Shown in pieces: positions 1 through 6,625 of a stretch of DNA of 9,073 bases. This DNA comes from Candidatus Cloacimonadota bacterium. GTDB taxonomy: Bacteria > Cloacimonadota > Cloacimonadia > Cloacimonadales > TCS61. The first letter of the stretch is position 1; the number at the start of each line of letters is the position of its first letter. The stretch is from contig JAGGWC010000169.1 in the NCBI GenBank assembly GCA_021157645.1, positions 1-9,073 of the forward strand, read 5' to 3'. Under the pieces are notes generated by a model that was not told the origin of the DNA, ran no database searches, and saw only the letters and a program-made list of their open reading frames with translations. Made by a program: the position numbers and the translations under genes.

Positions 1-870
1 AATGATGGTATCACCTGGAATGAGAATTTTGTTTTTGTTGTTGATGAAAACGATATGCAGGAACCATTTTCGATTGATCCCAGTGGTGATGAAATTATGT
101 TCGTTAATGAACAGGAATATATTTATGATCAGATCTCGTTTGGTGTAAATGTAAATCCTCCATTTGCAGGACAATCTTTAGCAAGAATAGGCTTAGATGC
201 AGGTCCACCAATCGGAGAAGAATTTTTCTTATTAGTAAAAGAAAATCAACCGAGTATTGGTTGTGATCCGTTTTCTGTAAGCTCATATGGAACTTTTACA
301 GGTTATGTTTATGATTCATTGATGAACCCGGTAGAAAATGTTCAACTCGAGGGTTACCCTCCACTAGGTTATGGAGCTCCTGAAATTGTGACAGATGAAA
401 ATGGGCATTATAGTGCAGATCTGCCTGGAATGAATTATGATTTTAATGTTCACCTGCTTTATTTAGCTACTATTGATACAATTGTTACAATTGAACCTGA
501 TACTCAAAATTATTACGAATTTGTCTTTGAAAATTATGTGAGTTCCGATGATATAGAAATTGAACTTCCTTCATCATACTACGATCTCACAAATTACCCC
601 AATCCATTTAATCCAATTACAGAAATCAGTTTTTCCGTACCACAAACATCCTCGTTTGTTAAGATTGAAATATTTAATTCACGAGGACAGAAAGTAAAGA
701 CTTTGGGTTGCAGCAATTCTCTTGCTGCAACGTCAAAGGAATTGACGCACTCCATAGTTTGGGATGGCACAAACGAAAACAATAAACAAGTTCCATCAGG
801 AGTTTATCTCTACAAACTCGTTTCCAACGGAAAAGAACTGGCAACAAATAAAATGCTGCTACTCAAATAA
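1..870 (+). CDS. Secreted protein with C-terminal T9SS-like sorting tail (5' end missing)
   Basis: Open from base 1 with no start in view, so 289 C-terminal residues of a longer protein are visible. The first residues contain DGITW, resembling an Asp-box (GxTW) of sialidase/YCF48-type propellers, suggesting the end of a beta-propeller. Visible residues about 98-178 (TFTGYVYDSLMNPVENVQ, then VTDENGHYSADLP) look like a carboxypeptidase-regulatory-like beta-sandwich. Residues about 191-289 form a sorting tail: LTNYPNPFNPITEISFSVP, KIEIFNSRGQKVKTL, HSIVWDGTNENN, PSGVYLYKL, ending KMLLLK. In FCB bacteria such tails direct proteins through the type IX system to the surface or medium. The stretch between KTL and HSIVWDG is about four residues longer than is usual for such tails and is encoded by two back-to-back inverted repeats. 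The molecular function of the lost N-terminal part cannot be seen. The tail is clear; the propeller call is weak. Confidence 0.85.
   Translation, partial: NDGITWNENFVFVVDENDMQEPFSIDPSGDEIMFVNEQEYIYDQISFGVNVNPPFAGQSLARIGLDAGPPIGEEFFLLVKENQPSIGCDPFSVSSYGTFTGYVYDSLMNPVENVQLEGYPPLGYGAPEIVTDENGHYSADLPGMNYDFNVHLLYLATIDTIVTIEPDTQNYYEFVFENYVSSDDIEIELPSSYYDLTNYPNPFNPITEISFSVPQTSSFVKIEIFNSRGQKVKTLGCSNSLAATSKELTHSIVWDGTNENNKQVPSGVYLYKLVSNGKELATNKMLLLK
708..747 (+). repeat. Two adjacent perfect inverted repeats within a coding sequence
   Basis: The left hairpin has arms TTGCAGCAA (708-716) and TTGCTGCAA (722-730), nine perfect pairs around a five-base loop. The right hairpin follows with no gap: CGTCAA (731-736) and TTGACG (742-747), six perfect pairs around a five-base loop. 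They encode the residues GCSNSLAATSKELT, where the sorting tail is longer than usual. The symmetry is directly visible; whether it is a dispersed palindromic element or chance needs a genome-wide comparison. Confidence 0.7.
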
Positions 871-1464
871 TTGAAACATCTAATCGTATTCATTTTATTA
901 TTTTCTTTTCAAATAATTCATGCTCAAGATCTACAATTTTATCAAGAAAATCTGAATTTCAAACTGAAAGGAAATTATTTCTATGTGGACGGATTGTACT
1001 ATTTTAGAAATACGAGCAATAAGGTTATAAATAGACGTCTTTTCTATCCCTTCCCTCAAGACAGAGCTTATGGTAAAGTTGATTCAATATTTGCATTTAA
1101 CATACAAGATTCTTTGAAAGAAACAAATTTACAAAACAATCCCAAAGGTTCTTCTTTTATTATACAAATTGAACCTGATACCACTGCAATTTACCGGATA
1201 GGTTACAAACAAGAACTGAAAGAAACAAAAGCAAAATACATTCTAACGACGACACAATCATGGAGAATTCCTTTTACACAGGTAAATTACACTCTTGAAT
1301 TTCCAAAAGAATTTTCACTTGACTCAATTTCCTACATACCGGACAGTTTGCATGAGGGAAAAGAGAAATATATCTTTTTCTGGCATAAAGATAATTTTAT
1401 GCCGAATAAGAATTTCGAGATCAACTTTAAAAATCAGGAGGAAACCTTGAATGGAAGAAAATAA
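871..1464 (+). CDS. Small secreted protein of unknown function
   Basis: A 197-residue protein that I cannot assign to a family. Residues 1-18 (MKHLIVFILLFSFQIIHA) form a textbook signal peptide with likely cleavage before QDLQFY, so the protein is exported. The mature part is rich in aromatic and beta-prone residues (NYFYVDGLYYFRNTSNK, RRLFYPFPQD, YTLEFPKEF) and looks like a beta-sandwich; no catalytic motif is seen. The start is TTG, immediately after and in frame with the TAA stop of the preceding gene. No Shine-Dalgarno is visible and no in-frame ATG lies near, but the signal peptide fixes the start well. Its 3' end overlaps the next gene by 14 bases, implying one operon and coupled translation with that membrane protein. 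Confidence 0.75.
   Translation: MKHLIVFILLFSFQIIHAQDLQFYQENLNFKLKGNYFYVDGLYYFRNTSNKVINRRLFYPFPQDRAYGKVDSIFAFNIQDSLKETNLQNNPKGSSFIIQIEPDTTAIYRIGYKQELKETKAKYILTTTQSWRIPFTQVNYTLEFPKEFSLDSISYIPDSLHEGKEKYIFFWHKDNFMPNKNFEINFKNQEETLNGRK
1436..1441 (+). promoter_or_regulatory. Strong Shine-Dalgarno for the LiaF-like gene
   Basis: AGGAGG lies inside the 3' end of the preceding coding sequence, nine bases before the ATG at 1451. It supports that start despite the 14-base gene overlap. Confidence 0.8.
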
Positions 1465-1819
1465 AGAAATATTTGAAGTAAAATCAGAAGAGAAAAGAGA
1501 ATTAGAAAAATTAGAAAAAATCGGTTGGGGATTATTCCTCGTAATGCTCGGTGCTATCTGGCTTTTCCCTGATTCTATAGTACCGGAAGGAACGTTTATG
1601 TTCGGAGTCGGCATAATCCTGCTTGGTTTAAATTTTGTAAAATATGCAAAAGGTTATCGAGTAAACGGCTTTACAGTCTTCTTAGGAATAGTAGCCTTAA
1701 TAGCTGGTTTATCCAGTCTTTTAGGACGGTCTGTTGATATCTTCCCTCTCATTCTTATTCTTTGGGGAGTTAGTATCATTTTTGGTATTGGCAGAAAGAG
1801 AAGAAAAAAAGATATTTAG
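1451..1819 (+). CDS. LiaF-like (DUF5668-type) four-helix membrane protein
   Basis: A 122-residue integral membrane protein. Residues 1-23 are charged and probably cytoplasmic. Four hydrophobic segments follow at about 24-40 (GWGLFLVMLGAIWLFP), 46-63, 72-91 and 97-113 (IFPLILILWGVSIIFGIG), and the tail is very basic (RKRRKKDI). The paired short helices with G..L...G..WL..P spacing resemble the transmembrane domain of LiaI/LiaF-type proteins (DUF5668), which in Firmicutes belong to envelope-stress signalling; here no sensor kinase or regulator is nearby. The start has a strong AGGAGG site. Overlap with the upstream secreted protein gene suggests the two products work at the same membrane. The family call is by topology and motif style, so it is moderately sure; the role is unknown. 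Confidence 0.7.
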   Translation: MEENKEIFEVKSEEKRELEKLEKIGWGLFLVMLGAIWLFPDSIVPEGTFMFGVGIILLGLNFVKYAKGYRVNGFTVFLGIVALIAGLSSLLGRSVDIFPLILILWGVSIIFGIGRKRRKKDI

Positions 1820-1827
1820 GAATTATT

Positions 1828-2379
1828 ATGAACAAAAAAGTACTTGTTCCTATTTCAGATGGGATCGAAGAATTAGAGGCAATTGGAATTATCGATACCT
1901 TACGACGTGCAGATGCGGATGTTACTGTAGCTTCTGTAAATAACTTAAAGATAACCGGTTCTTATGGAACAAAAATTATTGCTGATAAACTTATTGAAGA
2001 ATGTGCTGATGAACAATATGATCTGATAGTTTTACCTGGTGGACTTCCCGGTGCAGAACATCTTCGCGATTCGCAAGTTCTCACATCTCTTCTAAAAAAA
2101 CAAGCTTCTAATGGAAAGTATTATGCTGCGATCTGTGCTTCTCCAACTGTTGTGTTGCAATTTCATGGATTATTAGATGGGAAAAAAGCAACTGTTAATC
2201 CCGCTTTATCAGATGATCTTATAATCAAAGATGAAATTGATAAACGTGTAGTTGTGGATGGAAACTGCATTACAAGCAGAGCCAGAGGAACAGTTCTTGA
2301 ATTTGCTATCCAACTTATAGAATTATTATTTGATAAGAGTAAAGCAGAAGAGATAAAAACCGACATGCTTTCCCAATAA
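1828..2379 (+). CDS. DJ-1/PfpI family protein (YajL/ThiJ-like)
   Basis: A 183-residue cytoplasmic protein, the normal length for the DJ-1/YajL branch. The Rossmann-like fold signature is complete: N-terminal strand KVLVPISDGIEELEA with the conserved acidic residue of the Cys pocket (Glu14/Glu15), DLIVLPGGLPGAEHLR (residues 65-80), and the nucleophile elbow AAICASP with Cys103, matching the reactive Cys106 of human DJ-1. The C-terminal TSRARGTVLEFAIQLIE is also typical. Members are described as glyoxalase III, protein/nucleotide deglycases or redox chaperones, and the activity is disputed, so I give no specific reaction. At the place of DJ-1 His126 the sequence reads TVNPAL, an Asn instead of His, a variable position in bacterial members. 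AGGAA before the ATG is a modest Shine-Dalgarno. The gene lies eight bases after the LiaF-like gene, probably cotranscribed. Confidence 0.9.
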   Translation: MNKKVLVPISDGIEELEAIGIIDTLRRADADVTVASVNNLKITGSYGTKIIADKLIEECADEQYDLIVLPGGLPGAEHLRDSQVLTSLLKKQASNGKYYAAICASPTVVLQFHGLLDGKKATVNPALSDDLIIKDEIDKRVVVDGNCITSRARGTVLEFAIQLIELLFDKSKAEEIKTDMLSQ

Positions 2380-2398
2380 TAAAGAAAAGATAAAACTA

Positions 2399-2427
2399 TT
2401 GACATTAGAATCTTAGAAAAAAATATT
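2399..2427 (+). promoter_or_regulatory. Candidate promoter of rpmE
   Basis: A perfect TTGACA (2399-2404) is followed after 17 bases by AATATT (2422-2427), four of six matches to TATAAT. Alternative -10-like boxes are TATAAA (2440-2445) and TATATT (2451-2456), each with a poor -35. A promoter somewhere in this 101-base gap is likely, since rpmE has its own terminator; which box is used is unclear. Confidence 0.4.
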
Positions 2428-2451
2428 GCACCGCAGTAGTATAAATAGTGT

Positions 2452-2466
2452 ATATTAATTTAATAT
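2452..2466 (+). repeat. Palindrome in the rpmE leader (possible operator)
   Basis: ATATTAA, one T, then TTAATAT: a perfect seven-base inverted repeat between the candidate promoter and the ribosome-binding site. It could be an operator or an mRNA element, but it is pure A/T and such palindromes arise easily in AT-rich DNA. Confidence 0.35.
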
Positions 2467-2471
2467 GAATC

Positions 2472-2476
2472 AGGAG
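2472..2476 (+). promoter_or_regulatory. Shine-Dalgarno deciding the rpmE start
   Basis: AGGAG lies four bases before the ATG at 2481 and seven before the adjacent in-frame ATG at 2484. The spacing, together with the usual MKK-G/D-IHP start of bL31, favours 2484. Confidence 0.7.
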
Positions 2477-2483
2477 ATAGATG

Positions 2484-2696
2484 ATGAAAAAAGGAATTCA
2501 CCCAAAATATGAGAAGGTAACCGTGACATGTTCATGCGGGAATACTTTTGAAACAAGATCAACAGATCCATCGATCAGTAAAGTTGATATCTGTTCAAAT
2601 TGCCATCCCTTCTATACAGGAAAACAAAGAACTAGAGCCAAAGAAGGACGTATAGAAAAATTTAACCAAAGATATAACGTTAAAGAAGATAAATAA
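2484..2696 (+). CDS. rpmE: 50S ribosomal protein bL31, zinc-binding (C+) form
   Basis: Protein bL31 of the large ribosomal subunit, which contributes to the bridge between subunits. From ATG 2484 it is 70 residues, the same length as the E. coli protein and nearly colinear with it: MKKGIHPKYEKVTVTCSCGN, then DICSNCHPFYTGKQR and GRIEKFNQRYN. All four zinc ligands are present: Cys16, Cys18, Cys37 and Cys40, so this is the C+ form rather than the zinc-free paralogue. An ATG one codon earlier (2481) is possible but has poor Shine-Dalgarno spacing. The gene has its own candidate promoter and a strong terminator, so it can be transcribed alone. In many bacteria it sits near prfA, as here. In E. coli bL31 is reported to repress its own mRNA; whether that applies here is not shown. 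Confidence 0.97.
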   Translation: MKKGIHPKYEKVTVTCSCGNTFETRSTDPSISKVDICSNCHPFYTGKQRTRAKEGRIEKFNQRYNVKEDK

Positions 2697-2712
2697 AAAT
2701 CTTGTTATAGTC

Positions 2713-2756
2713 GCACCACAACTCTATTATTAAAATAGTTGTGGTGCATTTTTTTT
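2713..2756 (+). terminator. Intrinsic terminator after rpmE
   Basis: The arms GCACCACAACT (2713-2723) and AGTTGTGGTGC (2737-2747) form a perfect eleven-base stem, which may extend by three A/T pairs with a small bulge. A run of eight T follows after one A (2749-2756). This is a strong rho-independent terminator, 16 bases after the rpmE stop. Only 12 bases separate its T-run from the next start codon. Confidence 0.92.
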
Positions 2757-2768
2757 AAGGACAAATAA

Positions 2769-3743
2769 ATGAAAAGAAAACAAATCGAAGTTGGTGGACA
2801 AGCAGTCATTGAAGGCGTAATGATGCGCGGTCCGGAAAATATAGCCACAGCTATTCGCAGGAAAGATAAAAGTATTGAAATTAAAAAAAACAGATTTGTA
2901 AGTAAAACAAAACATAATAAATTTTTAGGATTCCCAATAATTCGAGGATTTGTATCCTTGATCGAAATGATGATAATTGGTATTAAAACTTTAAATTTCT
3001 CTGTATCTCGTGCTGAGTTGGATTGGGAAGATGAAAAACCAAAAAATAAGAAAAAAAAGAAATCTAAATTTCGTGCGAAATTTGAAGAGACTATAAGTTA
3101 TATTTTTGCTTTCGGTTTAGCTTTCCTCTTGTTTGCATTTTTGCCATATCAGATCGCCGAATGGATGAATTTAGCTAAAGAAAATATTTATTTCAATCTT
3201 TTTGCTGGATCGATCCGAATTGTTTTCTTTGTTCTCTATGTTTGGATAATCAGTAAAATGAAAGATGTAAATCGCATCTTTGAATATCACGGTGCTGAGC
3301 ATAAATCTGTATTTGCATATGAGGCTAATAGTGATCTGGATCCAGACAGTGTACAGAAATTTACAACATTTCATCCACGCTGTGGAACCAGTTTTATTTT
3401 TTTTGTATTACTTATATCCATTCTGATCTTTTCTATTGTTGATACATTTGTAGCAAAATTCCTTTTAGGTGGTAATGCTCCGAATATCTTTCTGAGGTTA
3501 AGTTATCATTTTTTATTCATTCCCTTCATTTCTGGAATTTCTTATGAAGTGCTCAAGCTTTCCGGAAAGAATATAAAGCATCCACTGGTTAAAATAATGA
3601 CCGCGCCTGGACTTGCTTTGCAAAGAATTACAACCCAACCACCAGATAATGAGCAAATAGAAGTTGCAGTTATCGCTATGAAATGTGCCCTGGAAATGGA
3701 CATTTCAGAATATAAAAATATTTCATTCATAGATGATGAATAA
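2769..3743 (+). CDS. DUF1385 (YqhQ family) membrane protein
   Basis: A 324-residue polytopic membrane protein of the DUF1385 family, to which Bacillus YqhQ belongs; its biochemical role is not established. Family motifs occur in order: VGGQAVIEGVMMRGP (8-22), a basic linker KKKKKSK (94-100), FEYHGAEHK (171-179), TFHPRCGTSF (200-209), SGISYEVLKLS (255-265) and PGLALQRITT (280-289). Hydrophobic segments lie at about 110-130, 145-163, 207-229 and 240-260. The conserved His174, Glu177, His178, His202 and Cys205 flank membrane segments and could bind a metal or form an active site; that is inference. AAGG eight bases before the ATG serves as ribosome-binding site. It lies just upstream of prfA, an association seen in many bacteria. 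There is no room for a promoter between the rpmE terminator and this gene, so expression probably depends on readthrough or on a promoter within rpmE. Confidence 0.92.
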   Translation: MKRKQIEVGGQAVIEGVMMRGPENIATAIRRKDKSIEIKKNRFVSKTKHNKFLGFPIIRGFVSLIEMMIIGIKTLNFSVSRAELDWEDEKPKNKKKKKSKFRAKFEETISYIFAFGLAFLLFAFLPYQIAEWMNLAKENIYFNLFAGSIRIVFFVLYVWIISKMKDVNRIFEYHGAEHKSVFAYEANSDLDPDSVQKFTTFHPRCGTSFIFFVLLISILIFSIVDTFVAKFLLGGNAPNIFLRLSYHFLFIPFISGISYEVLKLSGKNIKHPLVKIMTAPGLALQRITTQPPDNEQIEVAVIAMKCALEMDISEYKNISFIDDE

Positions 3744-3762
3744 AGAACAGTAACTTAAAATT

Positions 3763-4830
3763 ATGATACCAGAAGAAAAGATATTAACTCTCAAAAATGA
3801 ATATGAGAACTTAAAAAAAGACATCTATAATCCTGCAAAGATGTCTAATCAGCGTTATTATAGTAAGATTTCAAAAAGATTTAAAGACCTTCAGGAAATT
3901 TTAGACCTCTATAATGTTATAAAAGACCATGAAACAACAATTGAGGAAAATAAAGAACTAATGAAAACTACAAACGATAAAGAGTTGATTGCTTTAGCTG
4001 AAGAAGAGATAATTGAAGCTCAAGAAGAACTTGAAAAGAAAACAATAATACTAAGGGAACTTTTGGTTCCAAGAGATCCAAACGACGAAAAAGATGCGAT
4101 CGTTGAGATCCGTGCCGGAACCGGAGGTGAAGAAGCAGCACTATTTGTTGCCGATCTTTACAGAATGTACACATATTTCGCTGATAAAAAAAATTGGAAA
4201 TTATCTGTTATGTCTTCTAATCCAACCGGTGTAGGTGGATTAAAAGAAGTAATCTTCTCACTTTCTGGAGATAATGTTTATGGAATCATGAGATTTGAAA
4301 GTGGTGTTCATCGTGTGCAAAGGGTTCCTGAAACTGAATCACAAGGTAGAGTCCATACTTCCGCAATTTCGGTTGCCGTTTTGCCTGAAGCTGATGAGAT
4401 TGATGTTGAAATTAATCCGGCAGATTTGAAAATTGATGTTTATCGTTCATCAGGCCATGGTGGACAAAGTGTGAATACAACCGACTCTGCTGTTCGGATC
4501 ACACATGAGCCAACCGGACTTGTTGTAACTTGTCAGGATGAAAAATCACAACTTAAAAACAAGAACAAAGCTTTCAAGGTTCTTCGCTCAAGATTGTATG
4601 ATTTGGAACTGGCAAAACATGAAGCTGATATCTCTGCTAAACGTAGATCACAAGTTGGATCAGGCGATAGAAGTGCAAAAATAAGAACTTATAATTTTCC
4701 GCAATCCAGAGTCACAGATCATAGAATAAATTTGACATCATTCAGATTAAACGACATTTTGCTTGGCGAGTTGGATGAATTTATTGATGCTCTAAGATTA
4801 GCTTATAGGAATGAAAAAGTAGAAAATTAA
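3763..4830 (+). CDS. prfA: Peptide chain release factor 1
   Basis: RF1 recognises UAA and UAG in the ribosomal A site and triggers peptide release. The 355-residue length is normal. The N-terminal helical domain (about 1-100) is followed by VEIRAGTGGEEAALF (114-128), then the codon-recognition loop HRVQRVPETESQGRVHTS, whose P189-E190-T191 is the RF1 PxT motif; RF2 would have SPF. The catalytic loop SSGHGGQSVNTTDSAVR carries GGQ at 233-235; Gln235 would be the methylation target of PrmC. SQVGSGDRSAKIRTYNFPQSRVTDHR (296-321) is also characteristic. The start is ATG 20 bases after the DUF1385 stop without a convincing Shine-Dalgarno, so translation may rely on coupling. prmC, often next to prfA, is not in the window. 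Confidence 0.97.
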   Translation: MIPEEKILTLKNEYENLKKDIYNPAKMSNQRYYSKISKRFKDLQEILDLYNVIKDHETTIEENKELMKTTNDKELIALAEEEIIEAQEELEKKTIILRELLVPRDPNDEKDAIVEIRAGTGGEEAALFVADLYRMYTYFADKKNWKLSVMSSNPTGVGGLKEVIFSLSGDNVYGIMRFESGVHRVQRVPETESQGRVHTSAISVAVLPEADEIDVEINPADLKIDVYRSSGHGGQSVNTTDSAVRITHEPTGLVVTCQDEKSQLKNKNKAFKVLRSRLYDLELAKHEADISAKRRSQVGSGDRSAKIRTYNFPQSRVTDHRINLTSFRLNDILLGELDEFIDALRLAYRNEKVEN

Positions 4831-4832
4831 TA

Positions 4833-6095
4833 ATGTGGATCATATCGTTTTTAATCATAATTTTATTTTTTGTCTTATCCGGTTTTTTTTCAGGTATAGA
4901 AACGGGGCTTATCTCTCTTGACAGATTAAAACTGGAGCAAGAAGCAAAAAGTAGTAAAAAAAAGAAACAAATACTCACATTCCTTGAAAAACCTGACCTG
5001 ATATTCGGAACAACTTTATTTGGAACAAACATCTCAGTTGTAATTGTTTCATCTCTTTCAATATTTTTGATTCATCTTTTAAATAAAAAACCTGCAGTTA
5101 ATATTTCTGAACATACTGCAACACTCATTATTGCAGGGTTTATACTCATATTTGCTGAGTTAATTCCAAAAGCACTTTATAGAGATTTTCCAAACAAACT
5201 CGTGAATAGAGGATTCCCAATGCTAAAATTTTTCAGTACGATTTTTACACCTTTTGTTAAATTTGTATCCATTTTAAACAATATGCTCGCAAAATTTTTT
5301 AAACTTCCACAACAATCAAGATACAATTTTGTTTCACGCGAGGATCTTTCATTTATACTCTCTGAAGCTAAAGACGACGGTATAATGCATGAAGATCAAA
5401 TGGAAATGCTGGAAGATGCATTGGAATTTTCTGATCTTGATGCAGAAAATGTAATGATTCACCGTACCGATATTATTGCATTCCCATTAGATACATCTAT
5501 TGAGGAAGTTATTTCCATTGCCAAAGAAAAAGGATTCACTAGATTTCCAATTTATGAAAATGATCTGGATAATATTAAGGGAATATTAATAATATACGAT
5601 CTCTTAAAACAAAAAAACCATGACGATCTTACTGCTGCAGATTTTGTTCGAGATGCTTTCTTTGCACCGGAAACTATGGATGTAAATAAGCTTCTTACCA
5701 AAATGCAGAAAGAAAAAGTAAGCATGGCAATTATCATGGATTCTTATGGCGGCACTGCCGGCGTGATCACAATCGAAGATATTCTGGAAGAAATTGTTGG
5801 AGAGATCGAAGATGAATATGACAACACAACACGGGAAATAAGTAAGATTTCAAGTGGATTGTACCGTGTGCAAAGTTATGCAGAAATTGATTTTCTAAAT
5901 GACGAATATGACATGAATCTGCCGTTAGGGGATTATGAAACAATTGCCGGAATGATCATCGATAAACTTGAGAGAATTCCCAGAAGAGATACAAAATTAA
6001 CAATTGGAAATTGGGATATCACAATAATACAGGCTACGGATAAAAGAATAATAACCGTAGAAATGAAGAAAATTGAAGTAAAAAAAAATTTGTAA
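4833..6095 (+). CDS. CNNM/CBS/CorC-HlyC family membrane protein
   Basis: A 420-residue protein with the full bacterial CNNM architecture. The N-terminal CNNM (DUF21) membrane domain spans about 1-155 with SGFFSGIETGLISLDR (16-31), GTTLFGTNI (59-67) and the signature FAELIPKAL (107-115). A CBS pair follows: CBS1 about 205-260 (VMIHRTDIIAFPLD, GFTRFPIYEN) and CBS2 about 270-330, ending GGTAGVITIEDILEEIVGEI. The C-terminal CorC_HlyC (transporter-associated) domain is about 335-412 (YRVQSYAEIDFLNDEYDMNLP, ETIAGMIIDKLERIP). Relatives such as MpfA, CorB and YhdP export or control Mg2+ (with Co2+), with ATP-Mg binding at the CBS pair; the name 'hemolysin' is historical. The ATG lies two bases after the prfA stop without a clear Shine-Dalgarno, implying translational coupling. 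Substrate by homology only. Confidence 0.93.
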   Translation: MWIISFLIIILFFVLSGFFSGIETGLISLDRLKLEQEAKSSKKKKQILTFLEKPDLIFGTTLFGTNISVVIVSSLSIFLIHLLNKKPAVNISEHTATLIIAGFILIFAELIPKALYRDFPNKLVNRGFPMLKFFSTIFTPFVKFVSILNNMLAKFFKLPQQSRYNFVSREDLSFILSEAKDDGIMHEDQMEMLEDALEFSDLDAENVMIHRTDIIAFPLDTSIEEVISIAKEKGFTRFPIYENDLDNIKGILIIYDLLKQKNHDDLTAADFVRDAFFAPETMDVNKLLTKMQKEKVSMAIIMDSYGGTAGVITIEDILEEIVGEIEDEYDNTTREISKISSGLYRVQSYAEIDFLNDEYDMNLPLGDYETIAGMIIDKLERIPRRDTKLTIGNWDITIIQATDKRIITVEMKKIEVKKNL

Positions 6096-6115
6096 CATTG
6101 TTGTGAGGTAAAATT

Positions 6116-6577
6116 ATGGATAAAATTTTTAAAATATCTAACTTAGTAAATGAAACTCGAATTATTGATATTCATTCGAATGATAAGAAGGGTGCCTTGA
6201 ACGAACTTCTGGAAATCATTTGTAAAGATGACTTAATAACTGATCCCAAAACGTTTTCTAAAGAGATCTTCAAACGGGAGAAATTGATGAGCACCGGGAT
6301 CGGTTATGGAATTGCCATTCCTCATGCAAGACATAGATCAGTGAAAGATTTTGTGATGGCTATCGGCCGTAGAAAAGAGGGATTGGAATATGGATCAATT
6401 GATGATAAACCGGTAAAGCTGATCTTTATGATCGGTGCCTCTGATACACAGGACAAAGATTATATTAAAGTTCTTTCACGTCTTGTACTTCGTTTAAAAA
6501 ATGAAGAATTTGTTAATAAAATGTTGTCTGCTAAAAATTCTTTGGATATTTACCAACTTATTGAACAGCAAAAATAA
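6116..6577 (+). CDS. PTS EIIA protein, PtsN (EIIA-Ntr)-like
   Basis: A 153-residue stand-alone EIIA domain of the fructose/nitrogen type, with the length of PtsN. The phosphorylated histidine lies in GIGYGIAIPHAR (61-72), His70. Other family features are the N-terminal amphipathic segment ISNLVNETRIIDI followed by KGALNELLEII, and the core KPVKLIFMIGA (98-108) with KDYIKVLSRLVLRLKNEEF (114-132). No IIB or IIC domains, HPr or EI genes are in view, so it is more likely a regulator than a sugar transporter component. In E. coli, EIIA-Ntr controls K+ transport and inhibits a cation/proton antiporter (CvrA/YcgO), which makes the antiporter gene 112 bases downstream notable. TGAGG seven bases before the ATG is a good ribosome-binding site. 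Family call is firm; the regulatory role is inferred. Confidence 0.9.
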   Translation: MDKIFKISNLVNETRIIDIHSNDKKGALNELLEIICKDDLITDPKTFSKEIFKREKLMSTGIGYGIAIPHARHRSVKDFVMAIGRRKEGLEYGSIDDKPVKLIFMIGASDTQDKDYIKVLSRLVLRLKNEEFVNKMLSAKNSLDIYQLIEQQK

Positions 6578-6594
6578 TAATGTTACTTTTATTA

Positions 6595-6625
6595 TTTGGT
6601 TATTTTATGCTTTGCGATAGATTTA
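6595..6625 (+). promoter_or_regulatory. Possible promoter upstream of the antiporter gene
   Basis: TTTG (6595-6598), 19 bases, then TAGATTTA (6618-6625) approximates the Bacteroidota-type pattern TTTG-N19-21-TAnnTTTG. As a sigma-70 site it is poor. It overlaps the left arm of the hairpin at 6616-6638. The match is short and suggestive only. Confidence 0.25.

Noticed and set aside
1734..1943. 69-codon + strand open frame bridging the LiaF-like and DJ-1 genes
   Set aside because: Out of frame with two good genes that have their own ribosome-binding sites; Cys/Tyr-rich nonsense-like composition.
2481..2483. ATG one codon upstream as the rpmE start
   Set aside because: Only four bases from AGGAG, and it adds a residue that bL31 proteins do not usually have; 2484 fits better, though 2481 cannot be excluded.
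3051..3058. Run of eight A in the DUF1385 gene as a possible programmed frameshift site
   Set aside because: It lies in a lysine-rich linker and the zero frame continues into all family motifs, so no frameshift is needed; at most it is a slippage-prone spot.
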